Source: Candidatus Latescibacteria bacterium 4484_7 (GTDB lineage: Bacteria; Krumholzibacteriota; Krumholzibacteriia; Krumholzibacteriales; Krumholzibacteriaceae). From it: a stretch of DNA of 7,989 nucleotides. Below the pieces are notes generated by a model. That model worked only from the letters and a program-made list of their open reading frames with translations, searched no databases and was not told the DNA's origin. This document shows, piece by piece, positions 1 through 6,042 of the stretch. How positions within the stretch are numbered: the first letter of the stretch is position 1; every line of letters starts with the position of its first letter. Both the position numbers and the translations under genes were made by a program. The DNA is taken from assembly GCA_002085285.1 (NCBI GenBank), contig NATK01000063.1, positions 1 through 7,989 on the forward strand. Reading direction: 5' to 3'.

Positions 1-1040
1 ACCGTATAGGCATATTCATCGAAGCTGTGTGAAGGGATATTGGCGATCCATTCCCATGCGTTACCTCCGACGTCGGGAACTCTTCGGATCTTTTCGCCCT
101 CGTAGTCAATAGGAACGTAGGTGCCGTCGAAAGAATCTCCAGCCTGGATATTTTGAAGATTGCGAGTGTAAGAGTCGCCGCTGAGCCTTCTCCAGACAGC
201 GTAGTGTGTGACCGATGAATAGAGGTTCGAATCGAGCACGCTCTTTCGCCACCTCAATGTTATAGAGCCGCCGTCGTCTTCCGGAACGTCTTTTACTGAA
301 ATGAGTGCAGGGACAGGGTCGATTCCTTCGACTGTAGCGAATAGGCTGAGTTTGCCAACGAGCCCATAGGAAGCCACGATGTCGTACCAGGTGCCTTCAT
401 AGTTGTTGTACGAATTGCAGTATTGAGGCCAATCGTCAACGACGAGATTAAGGGGACCTGGCAGGCATCCGCCGTCGTTGAAGAACGTAATAGAAGCGAA
501 GAAGGGGCCAAGTCGGAGGCAATCTTTGTTCAGGGGAAAGGTGAGGAGCCATAGACCGGGGGAGCTTATCTGGACGACGTTGTAATCCGAGGTGCACTCG
601 GCCGCATAACCGGGCGATGCACAGCTGCCCGAGTACTCTGCCGATTCTATATGTGCCTGAATGGCGAAACCGCTGCAGTTTATGATGTCGGCTGTAGCAT
701 ATAGCACTATGCTTATGCTCGTTGGGTGAACGACGCCGGGGTTGGATTGATAGCATGCGGAAGGGTCGACGAATGCGCTGAAATGCTCGTTGCCGTAAAG
801 CATGTTTGTTATTGTATAGACGTAATTGCTGTTTCCCACATCACACATTGTTGCTTGCTGTGACTCTGCACCAATAACATTCAAAGAGAGGGGAATGCCG
901 CCGAGACTCTTGAGCTGTTCTTCGGTTATCCTTTGGACCTTAACTCCCTCAAGCTCTCTCGATGAGGCTATATCAATTGAGATTGGGAGTATGATCAAGA
1001 GCAGGATTAGAATTATTAGAATTATCATGGACCGCTTCAT
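1..1040 (-). CDS. Exported cysteine-rich protein with Fn3-like domain (partial, C-terminus beyond left edge)
   Basis: The frame is open from an ATG at 1040 down to the window edge, giving 346 codons without a stop. The start is set by GGAGG seven bases upstream. Residues 4-24 are a continuous hydrophobic run (mostly Ile and Leu) after Lys2-Arg3, so the protein has a signal peptide or signal anchor and is exported. Residues 60-210 hold eight cysteines (66, 96, 122, 140, 149, 174, 192, 208), typical of disulfides formed outside the cytoplasm, and several aromatic and Gly-rich turns, including a WYD at 218-220. From about residue 245 a fibronectin-III/Ig-like fold begins (VKDVPEDDGG at 249-258, LRW at 262-264, HYAVWRR at 279-285). 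Such proteins in FCB candidate phyla often end in a sorting or anchoring domain, which would lie outside the window. The function is not recognised; surface adhesion or cell-envelope roles are only guesses. It is transcribed away from the metabolic genes and is probably unrelated to them. Confidence 0.85.
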   Translation of the reverse strand, partial: MKRSMIILIILILLLIILPISIDIASSRELEGVKVQRITEEQLKSLGGIPLSLNVIGAESQQATMCDVGNSNYVYTITNMLYGNEHFSAFVDPSACYQSNPGVVHPTSISIVLYATADIINCSGFAIQAHIESAEYSGSCASPGYAAECTSDYNVVQISSPGLWLLTFPLNKDCLRLGPFFASITFFNDGGCLPGPLNLVVDDWPQYCNSYNNYEGTWYDIVASYGLVGKLSLFATVEGIDPVPALISVKDVPEDDGGSITLRWRKSVLDSNLYSSVTHYAVWRRLSGDSYTRNLQNIQAGDSFDGTYVPIDYEGEKIRRVPDVGGNAWEWIANIPSHSFDEYAYT

Positions 1041-1105
1041 TGCTGTTCCTCCAGAGATGTATATTCCGAAGCGACGTAAAATGTTAAAAACACAAAAACC
1101 CTCAA
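1037..1105 (-). CDS. Possible 22-residue leader peptide, overlapping the start of the exported protein
   Basis: A TTG at 1105 follows AAGGAGG (1116-1110) with a four-base gap and opens 22 sense codons. Its TGA (1039-1037) overlaps the ATG of the exported protein in an ATGA arrangement, the usual layout for translational coupling. The predicted product is short, rich in Phe and Val at the front and Glu/Gln at the end, and resembles nothing I know. Its Shine-Dalgarno and start codon sit in the loop of an AT-rich hairpin (1087-1123). Against it: the spacing is short, the start is TTG, the main gene has its own good ribosome site, and a 22-codon frame can arise by chance. Confidence 0.25.
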   Translation of the reverse strand: MRVFVFLTFYVASEYTSLEEQQ

Positions 1106-1123
1106 GACACCTCCTTGTGTTTT
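1087..1123 (-). promoter_or_regulatory. Leader hairpin presenting a Shine-Dalgarno sequence in its loop
   Basis: On the - strand AAAACACAA (1123-1115) pairs perfectly over nine bases with TTGTGTTTT (1095-1087). The 19-base loop contains most of the AAGGAGG site and the TTG of the possible leader peptide. Only two of the nine pairs are G-C, so it is weak alone, but it lies in the likely 5' leader of the exported-protein mRNA and could affect ribosome access. Confidence 0.35.
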
Positions 1124-1145
1124 CGACCTTTCACCGCATCTGGAA

Positions 1146-1173
1146 AGGCCCGGTGTTCCATCGGGTTTCTTTT
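1146..1173 (+). terminator. Terminator-like hairpin with T tract, + strand
   Basis: CCCGGTG (1149-1155), loop TTC, CATCGGG (1159-1165) form a seven-pair stem with one G-U, extendable by weak pairs to about ten, followed by TTTCTTTTATT. On the - strand the G-U becomes an A-C mismatch and the following bases are not T-rich, so the geometry fits + transcription. No + strand gene is visible upstream, so it would end antisense or small-RNA transcription. The alternative is a 5'-end stem-loop on the - strand mRNA, which would begin near 1167. Confidence 0.4.
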
Positions 1174-1203
1174 ATTATATCAGAAAAGTTGCCCCAAATG
1201 CAA
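1174..1203 (-). promoter_or_regulatory. Extended -10 promoter for the exported-protein gene
   Basis: Read on the - strand, TTGCAT (1203-1198) is followed after 18 bases by a perfect TATAAT (1179-1174). A TG one base before the -10 gives an extended -10 element. Transcription would begin near 1167 and leave a leader of about 125 bases before the ATG at 1040. The -35 is poor, but an extended -10 can compensate. Confidence 0.6.
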
Positions 1204-1455
1204 TTGCCAAATCCCTTGCAACCGGGAATGGGAATAGACAAGGTGAACCCCCTGTTTTTATGGGCCACGATGTATCTACCGTTCCCTCAAATCTCTTGCG
1301 ACTAGTGGGAATCGCAGTACCCTCGTTTAGTATATCGAGTGGACGAGATGAGCCGAGATCTCCGATAAACAGCTGCGAATCTACCATCTTCAGCGAGGTT
1401 TGCGGGGAATTGGATAGATTTGTTCGAATTGGTCGAGTGGTCCGATAAAAATTAC
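1204..1455. other. Intergenic stretch with no recognisable gene
   Basis: This is the undescribed part of the 456-base gap between the exported-protein gene and the tRNA. It can be read in short open frames on both strands (about 100 codons on - from 1477 to 1175, 62 codons on + from 1260 to 1448). Neither has a ribosome site or a protein I recognise. The - frame runs across both the tRNA promoter candidate and the TATAAT of the leftward promoter. A decayed gene remnant cannot be excluded. I see no repeat, tRNA or strong hairpin here. Confidence 0.5.
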
Positions 1456-1482
1456 TTGAAAAATACCTGGTTCTCATATATT
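1456..1482 (+). promoter_or_regulatory. Promoter candidate for tRNA-Thr
   Basis: TTGAAA (1456-1461) and TATATT (1477-1482) lie 15 bases apart, a short spacing. The -10 match is five of six and the start would fall about eight bases before the mature tRNA. The block CTTG-N16-CATATA...TTGA is repeated with the same CTTG to CATATA spacing before korD, which supports it as a real element. Confidence 0.45.
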
Positions 1483-1496
1483 GATTAAGTCTTGGG

Positions 1497-1572
1497 GCTG
1501 GTGTAGCTCAGCTGGTAGAGCAACGCACTCGTAATGCGTAGGTCATCGGTTCGAATCCGATCACCAGCTCCA
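1497..1572 (+). tRNA. tRNA-Thr, anticodon CGT, CCA encoded
   Basis: A complete 76-base cloverleaf. The acceptor stem GCTGGTG (1497-1503) pairs fully with CACCAGC (1562-1568). The D stem is GCTC/GAGC (1506-1509, 1518-1521). The anticodon stem ACGCA/TGCGT (1523-1527, 1535-1539) closes the loop CTCGTAA with anticodon CGT at 1530-1532, reading ACG (Thr). The T stem ATCGG/CCGAT encloses TTCGAAT. The discriminator is T1569 and CCA (1570-1572) is encoded. The G1-C72 and C2-G71 pairs agree with threonine identity as known from E. coli. No intrinsic terminator follows, so read-through toward korD is possible. Confidence 0.97.
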
Positions 1573-1639
1573 CTAACTTGTTGCAGATCAATCATATTAA
1601 ATTATCTTGAAAAAAATTTGCTAAAATCGCTAAAAACTC

Positions 1640-1668
1640 TTGCTTCACAATTGGCGTTCATATATATT
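1640..1668 (+). promoter_or_regulatory. Promoter candidate for the kor operon
   Basis: TTGCTT (1640-1645) and TATATT (1663-1668) lie 17 bases apart, with a five-of-six -10. The start would be near 1675, about 75 bases before the korD ATG. It shares the CTTG-N16-CATATA block with the site before the tRNA. Confidence 0.45.
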
Positions 1669-1675
1669 GAAGCCG

Positions 1676-1704
1676 ATTTGCGTTGATTATGCTTCTTCGC
1701 AAAT
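1676..1704 (+). promoter_or_regulatory. Hairpin in the korD leader
   Basis: ATTTGCG (1676-1682) pairs over seven bases with CGCAAAT (1698-1704) around a 15-base loop. It would lie at the very 5' end of a transcript from the promoter at 1640-1668, a place where stem-loops often protect mRNA. No T tract follows, so it is not a terminator. No known riboswitch is recognised. Confidence 0.3.
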
Positions 1705-1748
1705 GAAAAAAGTGCCTGTTTTTGGTCTTTTTACAGGAGAGCCGACCG

Positions 1749-1958
1749 ATGACCGGCGAAAAGGCCGCGGAGAAAACGCCCGCGGTCATAAAAGTGAATC
1801 TTGATTGGTGCAAAGGTTGCGAGATCTGCGTCGCTTTCTGTCCGGCAGATGTTCTGGAGATGGAAGGGGGGAAGGTCAAGGTAGCTCGTCCTGAGAATTG
1901 CACGAAATGCATGCTCTGCGAACTCAGGTGCCCTGATTTTGCAATAACCGTAGAATAA
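1749..1958 (+). CDS. korD: 2-oxoglutarate:ferredoxin oxidoreductase delta subunit, 2x[4Fe-4S] ferredoxin
   Basis: A 69-residue dicluster ferredoxin-like subunit. Residues Cys21, 24, 27, 31 and Cys51, 54, 57, 61 form two CxxCxxCxxxC sets, the second and first each followed by Pro (CP), the classic layout for two [4Fe-4S] clusters. In this family the subunit passes electrons between the catalytic alpha/beta core and free ferredoxin in the cytoplasm. The ATG at 1749 is chosen over an upstream in-frame TTG at 1722 because AGGAGA (1735-1740) lies eight bases before it. About 18 residues precede the first cluster, as usual for KorD. It heads korDABC, separated from korA by 76 bases that include a terminator-like hairpin overlapping its stop codon. 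Taken alone it could be any small ferredoxin; its neighbours give the assignment. Confidence 0.92.
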   Translation: MTGEKAAEKTPAVIKVNLDWCKGCEICVAFCPADVLEMEGGKVKVARPENCTKCMLCELRCPDFAITVE

Positions 1959-1980
1959 GGACTTAAAAGTCCTTATTTTT
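1954..1980 (+). terminator. Terminator-like hairpin at the korD stop codon
   Basis: AATAAGGAC (1954-1962) pairs perfectly with GTCCTTATT (1969-1977) around TTAAAA, and the right arm runs into TTTTT (1976-1980). The korD TAA is inside the left arm. Only three pairs are G-C, so termination is probably partial, and a ribosome finishing korD would cover the left arm. It could attenuate korABC or serve as a processing or stability element. Confidence 0.5.
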
Positions 1981-2021
1981 GTTTATAGTGTGAACAGTTG
2001 ATTTTGCTTATTATTTTTGTT

Positions 2022-2037
2022 GGAGCGTAGAAACTTG
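2022..2037 (+). promoter_or_regulatory. Ribosome site deciding a TTG start for korA
   Basis: GGAG at 2022-2025 lies nine bases before TTG at 2035. Upstream in-frame TTGs at 2017 and 2020 have no ribosome site and overlap this one, and the first in-frame ATG (2059) lacks one. Confidence 0.6.
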
Positions 2038-3180
2038 TCGGAAAACTCCGAGCAGACGATGTTGATGATGCAGGGCAACGAGGCCTGCGCCGAAGGTGCT
2101 ATCTGGGCAGGCTGCAGGTTTTTTGCCGGATATCCTATAACTCCCTCTTCGGAGATAGCCGAATATCTATCGAGAAAACTTCCTCTCCTCGGCGGCAAAT
2201 TCATACAGATGGAAGATGAGATCGGTTCGATGGGGGCCGTGATTGGGGCTTCTCTCGTAGGCTTGAAGTCGATGACGGCGACTAGCGGTCCGGGGTTCAG
2301 CCTCAAGCAGGAAAATATCGGCTATGCCGCTATGGCAGAGGTGCCGTGTGTGATAGTTGATGTGCAGAGGGGCGGCCCGAGTACAGGGATGCCGACCCTG
2401 CCGGCTCAGATGGATGTCCAGCAGGCGAGATGGGGAAGGCACGGAGACCATTCGATCATAGTTCTGACTGCATCATCGGCCCAAGAGACATTTGAACAGA
2501 CGATAAGGGCTTTCAACCTCTCAGAAAAATACATGACCCCGGTAGTTCTGCTTCTCGATGAAATCGTGGGGCATTCAACTGAGAAGGTCGTTCTTCCTCC
2601 GAAGGATTCGGTGGAAATCGTTAATAGGAAACAACCAGAGGTTCCTCCCGAAGAATATCTGCCGTATAGAGAAACAGAAGACCTGATTCCGGTGCTGGCT
2701 ACATTCGGTACAGGTTACAGGTACAACGTAACCGGGCTCGTACATGACGAAACCGGCTTCCCGACGAACGACCCCGAAAAAATAGAGAAACAGATAATCC
2801 GTCTTTCCGGGAAGATCGAAAAACACAGAGACGATATAATACAGTACAAGACATTTATGATGGATGACGCCGAAGTCGCTGTGTTCGCATATGGCTCTGT
2901 TGCAAGGGCAGCGCTTCGTGCTGTCAAGGATTCGAGGGAGATGGGCATCAAGGTTGGTCTTATAACTACGACGGTTCTCTGGCCCTTCCCGTATGATGTG
3001 ATCCTCGAAGCGGCGAAATCGGTAAAGGCGATCATCGTTCCCGAGATGAACCTCGGTCAGATGGCCAGGGAAGTCGAGCTCGGTGTCAGAAACCAGGCCG
3101 AAGTCATCGGTGTGAACAGGGTGGACGGCAACCCGATTCCACCGGTGCAGATCAAAGAGAAGATCAAGGAGGTCGTTTGA
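2035..3180 (+). CDS. korA: 2-oxoglutarate:ferredoxin oxidoreductase alpha subunit
   Basis: A 381-residue alpha subunit, normal length for four-subunit enzymes. With the beta subunit it oxidatively decarboxylates 2-oxoglutarate to succinyl-CoA on thiamine diphosphate, reducing ferredoxin; the reaction is reversible in reductive TCA organisms. The N-terminal pyrimidine-binding domain shows GNEACAEGA (14-22), FFAGYPITPSSEI (29-41), MEDEIGS (59-65) and TSGPGFS (83-89). DVQRGGPSTG (109-118) and the following LPAQ and GRHGDH are the KorA form; the valine-type VorB has a different pattern there as I remember it, which favours 2-oxoglutarate. The middle segment has GYRYNVTGLVHDE, also typical of KorA. 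The transketolase C-terminal-like domain contains FAYGSVARAA (284-293) and VPEMNLGQM (335-343). The start is TTG at 2035. The ribosome site for korB lies within the last codons, so the two are translationally coupled. Confidence 0.95.
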   Translation: MSENSEQTMLMMQGNEACAEGAIWAGCRFFAGYPITPSSEIAEYLSRKLPLLGGKFIQMEDEIGSMGAVIGASLVGLKSMTATSGPGFSLKQENIGYAAMAEVPCVIVDVQRGGPSTGMPTLPAQMDVQQARWGRHGDHSIIVLTASSAQETFEQTIRAFNLSEKYMTPVVLLLDEIVGHSTEKVVLPPKDSVEIVNRKQPEVPPEEYLPYRETEDLIPVLATFGTGYRYNVTGLVHDETGFPTNDPEKIEKQIIRLSGKIEKHRDDIIQYKTFMMDDAEVAVFAYGSVARAALRAVKDSREMGIKVGLITTTVLWPFPYDVILEAAKSVKAIIVPEMNLGQMAREVELGVRNQAEVIGVNRVDGNPIPPVQIKEKIKEVV

Positions 3181-3183
3181 TTG
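3166..3183 (+). promoter_or_regulatory. Ribosome site deciding a TTG start for korB
   Basis: AAGGAGG (3166-3172) lies eight bases before TTG at 3181, which follows the korA TGA with no gap. No ATG or GTG occurs before the conserved FPHIWC motif, so the TTG is the only reasonable start. Confidence 0.85.
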
Positions 3184-3996
3184 TTCGACTACCTCGAATA
3201 TATAAGAACTAGAAACTTTCCGCACATCTGGTGTTCAGGATGCGGCGATGGGATCGTTTTGAAGAGTCTCATAAGGGCGTTGAAGAAACTCGAATTCAGC
3301 AAGGATGAAACGGTGATGGTCTCGGGGATAGGATGTTCGAGTCGTACACCCGGTTATGTCGATCTAAACACGCTTCATACGACTCACGGAAGAGCCATTG
3401 CCTTTGCCACGGGAGTCAAACTCGCCAATCCCAAACTCCACGTGATAGTGGTTACGGGTGACGGAGATGCAACGGCTATTGGGGGCAACCACTACATCCA
3501 TGCGGCGAGAAGAAATATAGATCTCACTGTGCTCCTCTACAACAATTACATATATGGCATGACTGGTGGGCAGGTCTCTCCGACTACTCCCCGCGGCGAC
3601 AAGGCATCGACCGCTCCCTATGGTGCCCTTGAGAATTCATTCAATATCTCAGGATTGGCCGAAGCGGCGGGGGCGTCTTTCGTTGCAAGAGGTGATGTTT
3701 ACCATGCCACGCAGCTCGAGAAACTCATAGCGAAGGCTTTGCAAAAGAAAGGATTTTCCGTTGTCGAGATTCTTTCTCCCTGCCCGACCGCTTACGGCAG
3801 AAGGAACAAGATGGCACACCCGGTCACATTGATGGAATGGCTGCGGGATCACACCGTTTCCATTACGAAGTACGAGAAGATGAGTGAGGAAGAACGTAAG
3901 GGTATGGTTGAGACGGGTGTTCTATACGATGAGGAGAAGCCCGAGTTCTCCAGCGAATACGAAGCTTTGATAGAAAGACTCAAGGAGAAGAAGTGA
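3181..3996 (+). CDS. korB: 2-oxoglutarate:ferredoxin oxidoreductase beta subunit, TPP-binding
   Basis: A 271-residue catalytic beta subunit. It binds the diphosphate of thiamine diphosphate through GDGDATAIGGN (93-103) ending at Asn121-Asn122, the GDG...NN motif, and carries one [4Fe-4S] cluster next to the cofactor. Cys18, Cys21 (CSGCG), Cys52 (GIGCSSR) and Cys201 (SPCPTAYGR) are the expected four ligands, spaced as in characterised archaeal 2-oxoacid:ferredoxin oxidoreductases. HTTHGRAIAFATG, YGMTGGQVSPTTP and ASTAPYG are all standard for KorB. The closing segment after about residue 205 (KMAHPVTLMEWLRD) is the usual C-terminal extension. The start is TTG; the gene abuts korA and its stop overlaps korC by four bases, so alpha, beta and gamma are almost certainly one translational unit. 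No key residue is missing. Confidence 0.96.
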   Translation: MFDYLEYIRTRNFPHIWCSGCGDGIVLKSLIRALKKLEFSKDETVMVSGIGCSSRTPGYVDLNTLHTTHGRAIAFATGVKLANPKLHVIVVTGDGDATAIGGNHYIHAARRNIDLTVLLYNNYIYGMTGGQVSPTTPRGDKASTAPYGALENSFNISGLAEAAGASFVARGDVYHATQLEKLIAKALQKKGFSVVEILSPCPTAYGRRNKMAHPVTLMEWLRDHTVSITKYEKMSEEERKGMVETGVLYDEEKPEFSSEYEALIERLKEKK

Positions 3997-4550
3997 TAGA
4001 GAGATACGAAATACGCCTCAGCGGTTCAGGTGGTCAGGGTTTGATACTCGGCGGCAAGATCATAGCAGAGGCGGCAGCTATCTTTGACGGCCACAACGCC
4101 GTTCAGACTCAAAGCTACGGTCCCGAGGCGAGAGGTGGGGCAAGCAAGGCCGAGGTAGTGATCAGTGACAACGAAATAGATTATCCAAAGGCTATTCAGG
4201 TCGACCTTCTTCTTGCGCTAACTCAGGAATCGTGCACGAAATATTCACATGATCTGAAGAAAAGTGGAATCCTCATCGTCGATTCCGATGCAGTGAAGGA
4301 GTTGCCCAGGGGTGATTTCAAAGTTTATGCTGTGCCGATAATCCGCCTGGCGATAGAGGAAGTGGGAAAAGCGGTGGTAACGAACATTGTGGCCCTGGGT
4401 ATTATTACAAAGATTTCCGGCATCGTAACGGAAGAGGCGATGAGAAAGGCAATCCTCAAAAGGGTGCCTAAGGGGACCGAAGAACTGAACATGAAGGCAT
4501 TCGAGACAGGCTTGAAAAAGGGCGAGGAACTTTTAGCCAAAGGGAAATAG
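3993..4550 (+). CDS. korC: 2-oxoglutarate:ferredoxin oxidoreductase gamma subunit
   Basis: A 185-residue gamma subunit, normal length. It holds the glycine-rich opening LSGSGGQGLILGG (9-21) and the family signature TQSYGPEARGGASKAEV (39-55). NIVALGIITK in the C-terminal half is also conserved. The gamma chain forms a structural domain of the complex and helps bind coenzyme A; it carries no cofactor of its own. The start is GTG at 3993, overlapping the korB TGA in a GTGA arrangement, with AAGGAG (3982-3987) five bases upstream inside korB. The stop is TAG at 4548. It closes the kor operon; a T-rich stretch and a weak hairpin follow before the malic enzyme gene. Confidence 0.95.
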   Translation: MIERYEIRLSGSGGQGLILGGKIIAEAAAIFDGHNAVQTQSYGPEARGGASKAEVVISDNEIDYPKAIQVDLLLALTQESCTKYSHDLKKSGILIVDSDAVKELPRGDFKVYAVPIIRLAIEEVGKAVVTNIVALGIITKISGIVTEEAMRKAILKRVPKGTEELNMKAFETGLKKGEELLAKGK

Positions 4551-4561
4551 CTTTGTCTGTA

Positions 4562-4587
4562 TCAGATCATTCTGGGTTTTTCTTTTC
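4562..4587 (+). terminator. Weak terminator candidate after korC
   Basis: CAGA (4563-4566), loop TCAT, TCTG (4571-4574), plus a possible T-G pair, precede GGTTTTTCTTTTCT. The T tract is good but the stem has only four or five pairs. The remaining spacer to 4668 holds the malic enzyme ribosome site and no convincing promoter. Confidence 0.25.
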
Positions 4588-4668
4588 TCCTTGCAACTCA
4601 CCTATCTTTGAACAATCGACAATCAATGCGAGTGGTGTTATCATGAGACCGTCAGGAGGTTTTCAGCT

Positions 4669-6018
4669 ATGAGTTCTGAAGAACTTTCCAACGAGGAGCT
4701 AGTCAAGAAGGCAGAGCAGCCTGGCAAAGACGCAATGAGACTGCATCCTTTCTACAAGGGTAAGATCGAGATCATGCCCAAGGCGTGTATCAGAAGTATG
4801 GATGACTTCGCTATATGGTATACTCCTGGAGTAGCCAAGCCGTGTCTCGACATCAGGGACAACCCAGAGAAGGTTTTCGAACATACGAACAAGGCGAACT
4901 TTGTCGCAGTGATCTCGGACGGTACGAGGGTGCTGGGTCTCGGCGACATCGGACCTGAGGCGGGTTTGCCCGTCATGGAGGGCAAGGCGCTTCTTTTCAA
5001 GTACCTCGGGGGAGTGGATGCTTTCCCCATCATGCTCAACACGAAAGACCCCGAAGAAATCATAAGAACGGTGAGAATCCTCGAGCCCACATTCGGAGGT
5101 GTGAATCTCGAGGACATTTCTCAGCCCAAATGTTTCCATGTTCTCGATACTCTGAGGAAGGAAGCGGGTATCCCGGTATGGCACGACGATCAGCAGGGGA
5201 CTGCCGCCGTTACATTGGCTGGCTTGATTAACGCACTGAAGATCGTCGGCAAGGACATGTCGAAGGTTAAGGTTGCAATGGTCGGCGCCGGTGCGGCGAA
5301 TATCCGGATCGCGAAGATGATCATCATCGCAGGTGTTTCGGCTGGCAATATTATTATGTGCGACAGCAAGGGGATCCTCCACAAGGGGCGTGAGGAGGAA
5401 TTGAAGGACAAGTACAAAGAGAAATGGGAGATGGCTCAGGAAACGAACGCCGAAGGGAGAACCGGTGGAGTGCCGGAGGCGATGGACGGGGCGGATGTGC
5501 TCATAGCCCTCTCGAAACAGGGACCAGATACGATAAAGAAGGAATGGATCAAGAGGATGGCGAAGGATGCCATCGTATTCGTCTGTGCGAATCCGGTGCC
5601 CGAGATCTGGCCGTGGGATGCTAAGGAAGCAGGTGCCCGAATCGTTGCGACCGGCAGGAGCGATTTCCCCAATCAGGTTAACAACTCCCTCGGATTCCCC
5701 GGTATCTTCAGGGGCACTCTCGACGTCATGGCGAAGACGATCACAGACGAGATGTGCATTGCTGCAGCGAAAGAGCTTGCCAAGGTCGCTGAGGACAAGG
5801 GAATGCACGAGGACTACCTGATCCCCACGATGGACGAATGGGAGGTATATCCGCGTGAGGCGGCCTCTGTGGGAAGGATGGCAATAGAGCAGGGAGTTGC
5901 GAGAATAGACATGAGCTGGAACGATCTCTTCGCAAAGGCGGAGAGAACGATCAAGAAAGCGAGAGACGAGTTCCAATTCCTGCAAAAGAATGGGTTCGTT
6001 GAATTACCGGATGAGTGA
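4669..6018 (+). CDS. Malic enzyme, NAD(P)-dependent
   Basis: A 449-residue bacterial-type malic enzyme without a phosphotransacetylase extension. It decarboxylates malate to pyruvate and CO2 with NAD(P)+ and a divalent metal in the cytoplasm. The N-terminal malic domain has the catalytic tyrosine in WYTPGVAKPC (Tyr51) and the catalytic lysine in MEGKALLFK (Lys106). NLEDIS (146-151) and HDDQQGTA (172-179) supply metal ligands Glu148, Asp149 and Asp174. The Rossmann domain opens with VGAGAAN (205-211), with Asn where some relatives have Gly or Ala. CANPVPEIWP and ATGRSDFPNQVNNSLGFPG (327-345) are the conserved nicotinamide- and malate-site segments. NAD versus NADP cannot be decided from the motifs. 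The start is ATG at 4669 with AGGAGG (4654-4659) nine bases upstream. It lies 118 bases after korC and 89 before the dehydrogenase gene, both spacers holding hairpins, so it may be its own transcription unit. It could link C4 acids to pyruvate and supply NADPH. Confidence 0.95.
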   Translation: MSSEELSNEELVKKAEQPGKDAMRLHPFYKGKIEIMPKACIRSMDDFAIWYTPGVAKPCLDIRDNPEKVFEHTNKANFVAVISDGTRVLGLGDIGPEAGLPVMEGKALLFKYLGGVDAFPIMLNTKDPEEIIRTVRILEPTFGGVNLEDISQPKCFHVLDTLRKEAGIPVWHDDQQGTAAVTLAGLINALKIVGKDMSKVKVAMVGAGAANIRIAKMIIIAGVSAGNIIMCDSKGILHKGREEELKDKYKEKWEMAQETNAEGRTGGVPEAMDGADVLIALSKQGPDTIKKEWIKRMAKDAIVFVCANPVPEIWPWDAKEAGARIVATGRSDFPNQVNNSLGFPGIFRGTLDVMAKTITDEMCIAAAKELAKVAEDKGMHEDYLIPTMDEWEVYPREAASVGRMAIEQGVARIDMSWNDLFAKAERTIKKARDEFQFLQKNGFVELPDE

Positions 6019-6042
6019 TTATTTCAAAGATAACTTCGCTGA

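Noticed and set aside
826..1305. A 159-codon open frame on the + strand
   Set aside because: It is antisense to the front of the exported-protein gene and runs through its promoter. It has no ribosome site and no recognisable product.
1175..1477. A 100-codon open frame on the - strand in the intergenic region
   Set aside because: No ribosome site precedes it and no family is recognised. It starts inside the tRNA promoter candidate and ends inside the TATAAT of the leftward promoter. A gene remnant is possible but unsupported.
1573..1640. Terminator or second tRNA after tRNA-Thr
   Set aside because: The sequence is AT-rich, with a small GCTAAAA repeat (two copies), but has no stable stem with a T tract and no second cloverleaf.
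1715..1737. Pairing of CCTGT with ACAGG next to the korD ribosome site
   Set aside because: Five pairs around a 13-base U-rich loop are too weak to call a regulatory structure from sequence alone.
1722..1748. Upstream TTG as an earlier korD start
   Set aside because: No ribosome site precedes it, while AGGAGA is well placed for the ATG at 1749 and would itself be inside the longer coding sequence.
2575..3225. A 216-codon open frame on the - strand across korA and korB
   Set aside because: It is a shadow of two strongly conserved genes, with no motif or ribosome site.
4643..4672. A nine-codon frame ending in TGA across the malic enzyme ATG
   Set aside because: It has no ribosome site of its own and its body contains the AGGAGG serving the malic enzyme, so it is most likely chance.
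4699..5985. A 428-codon open frame on the - strand under the malic enzyme gene
   Set aside because: It lies fully inside a gene with intact catalytic motifs. Its translation is rich in Arg, His and Leu with no recognisable motif, as expected when the complement of a codon-biased gene lacks stops.
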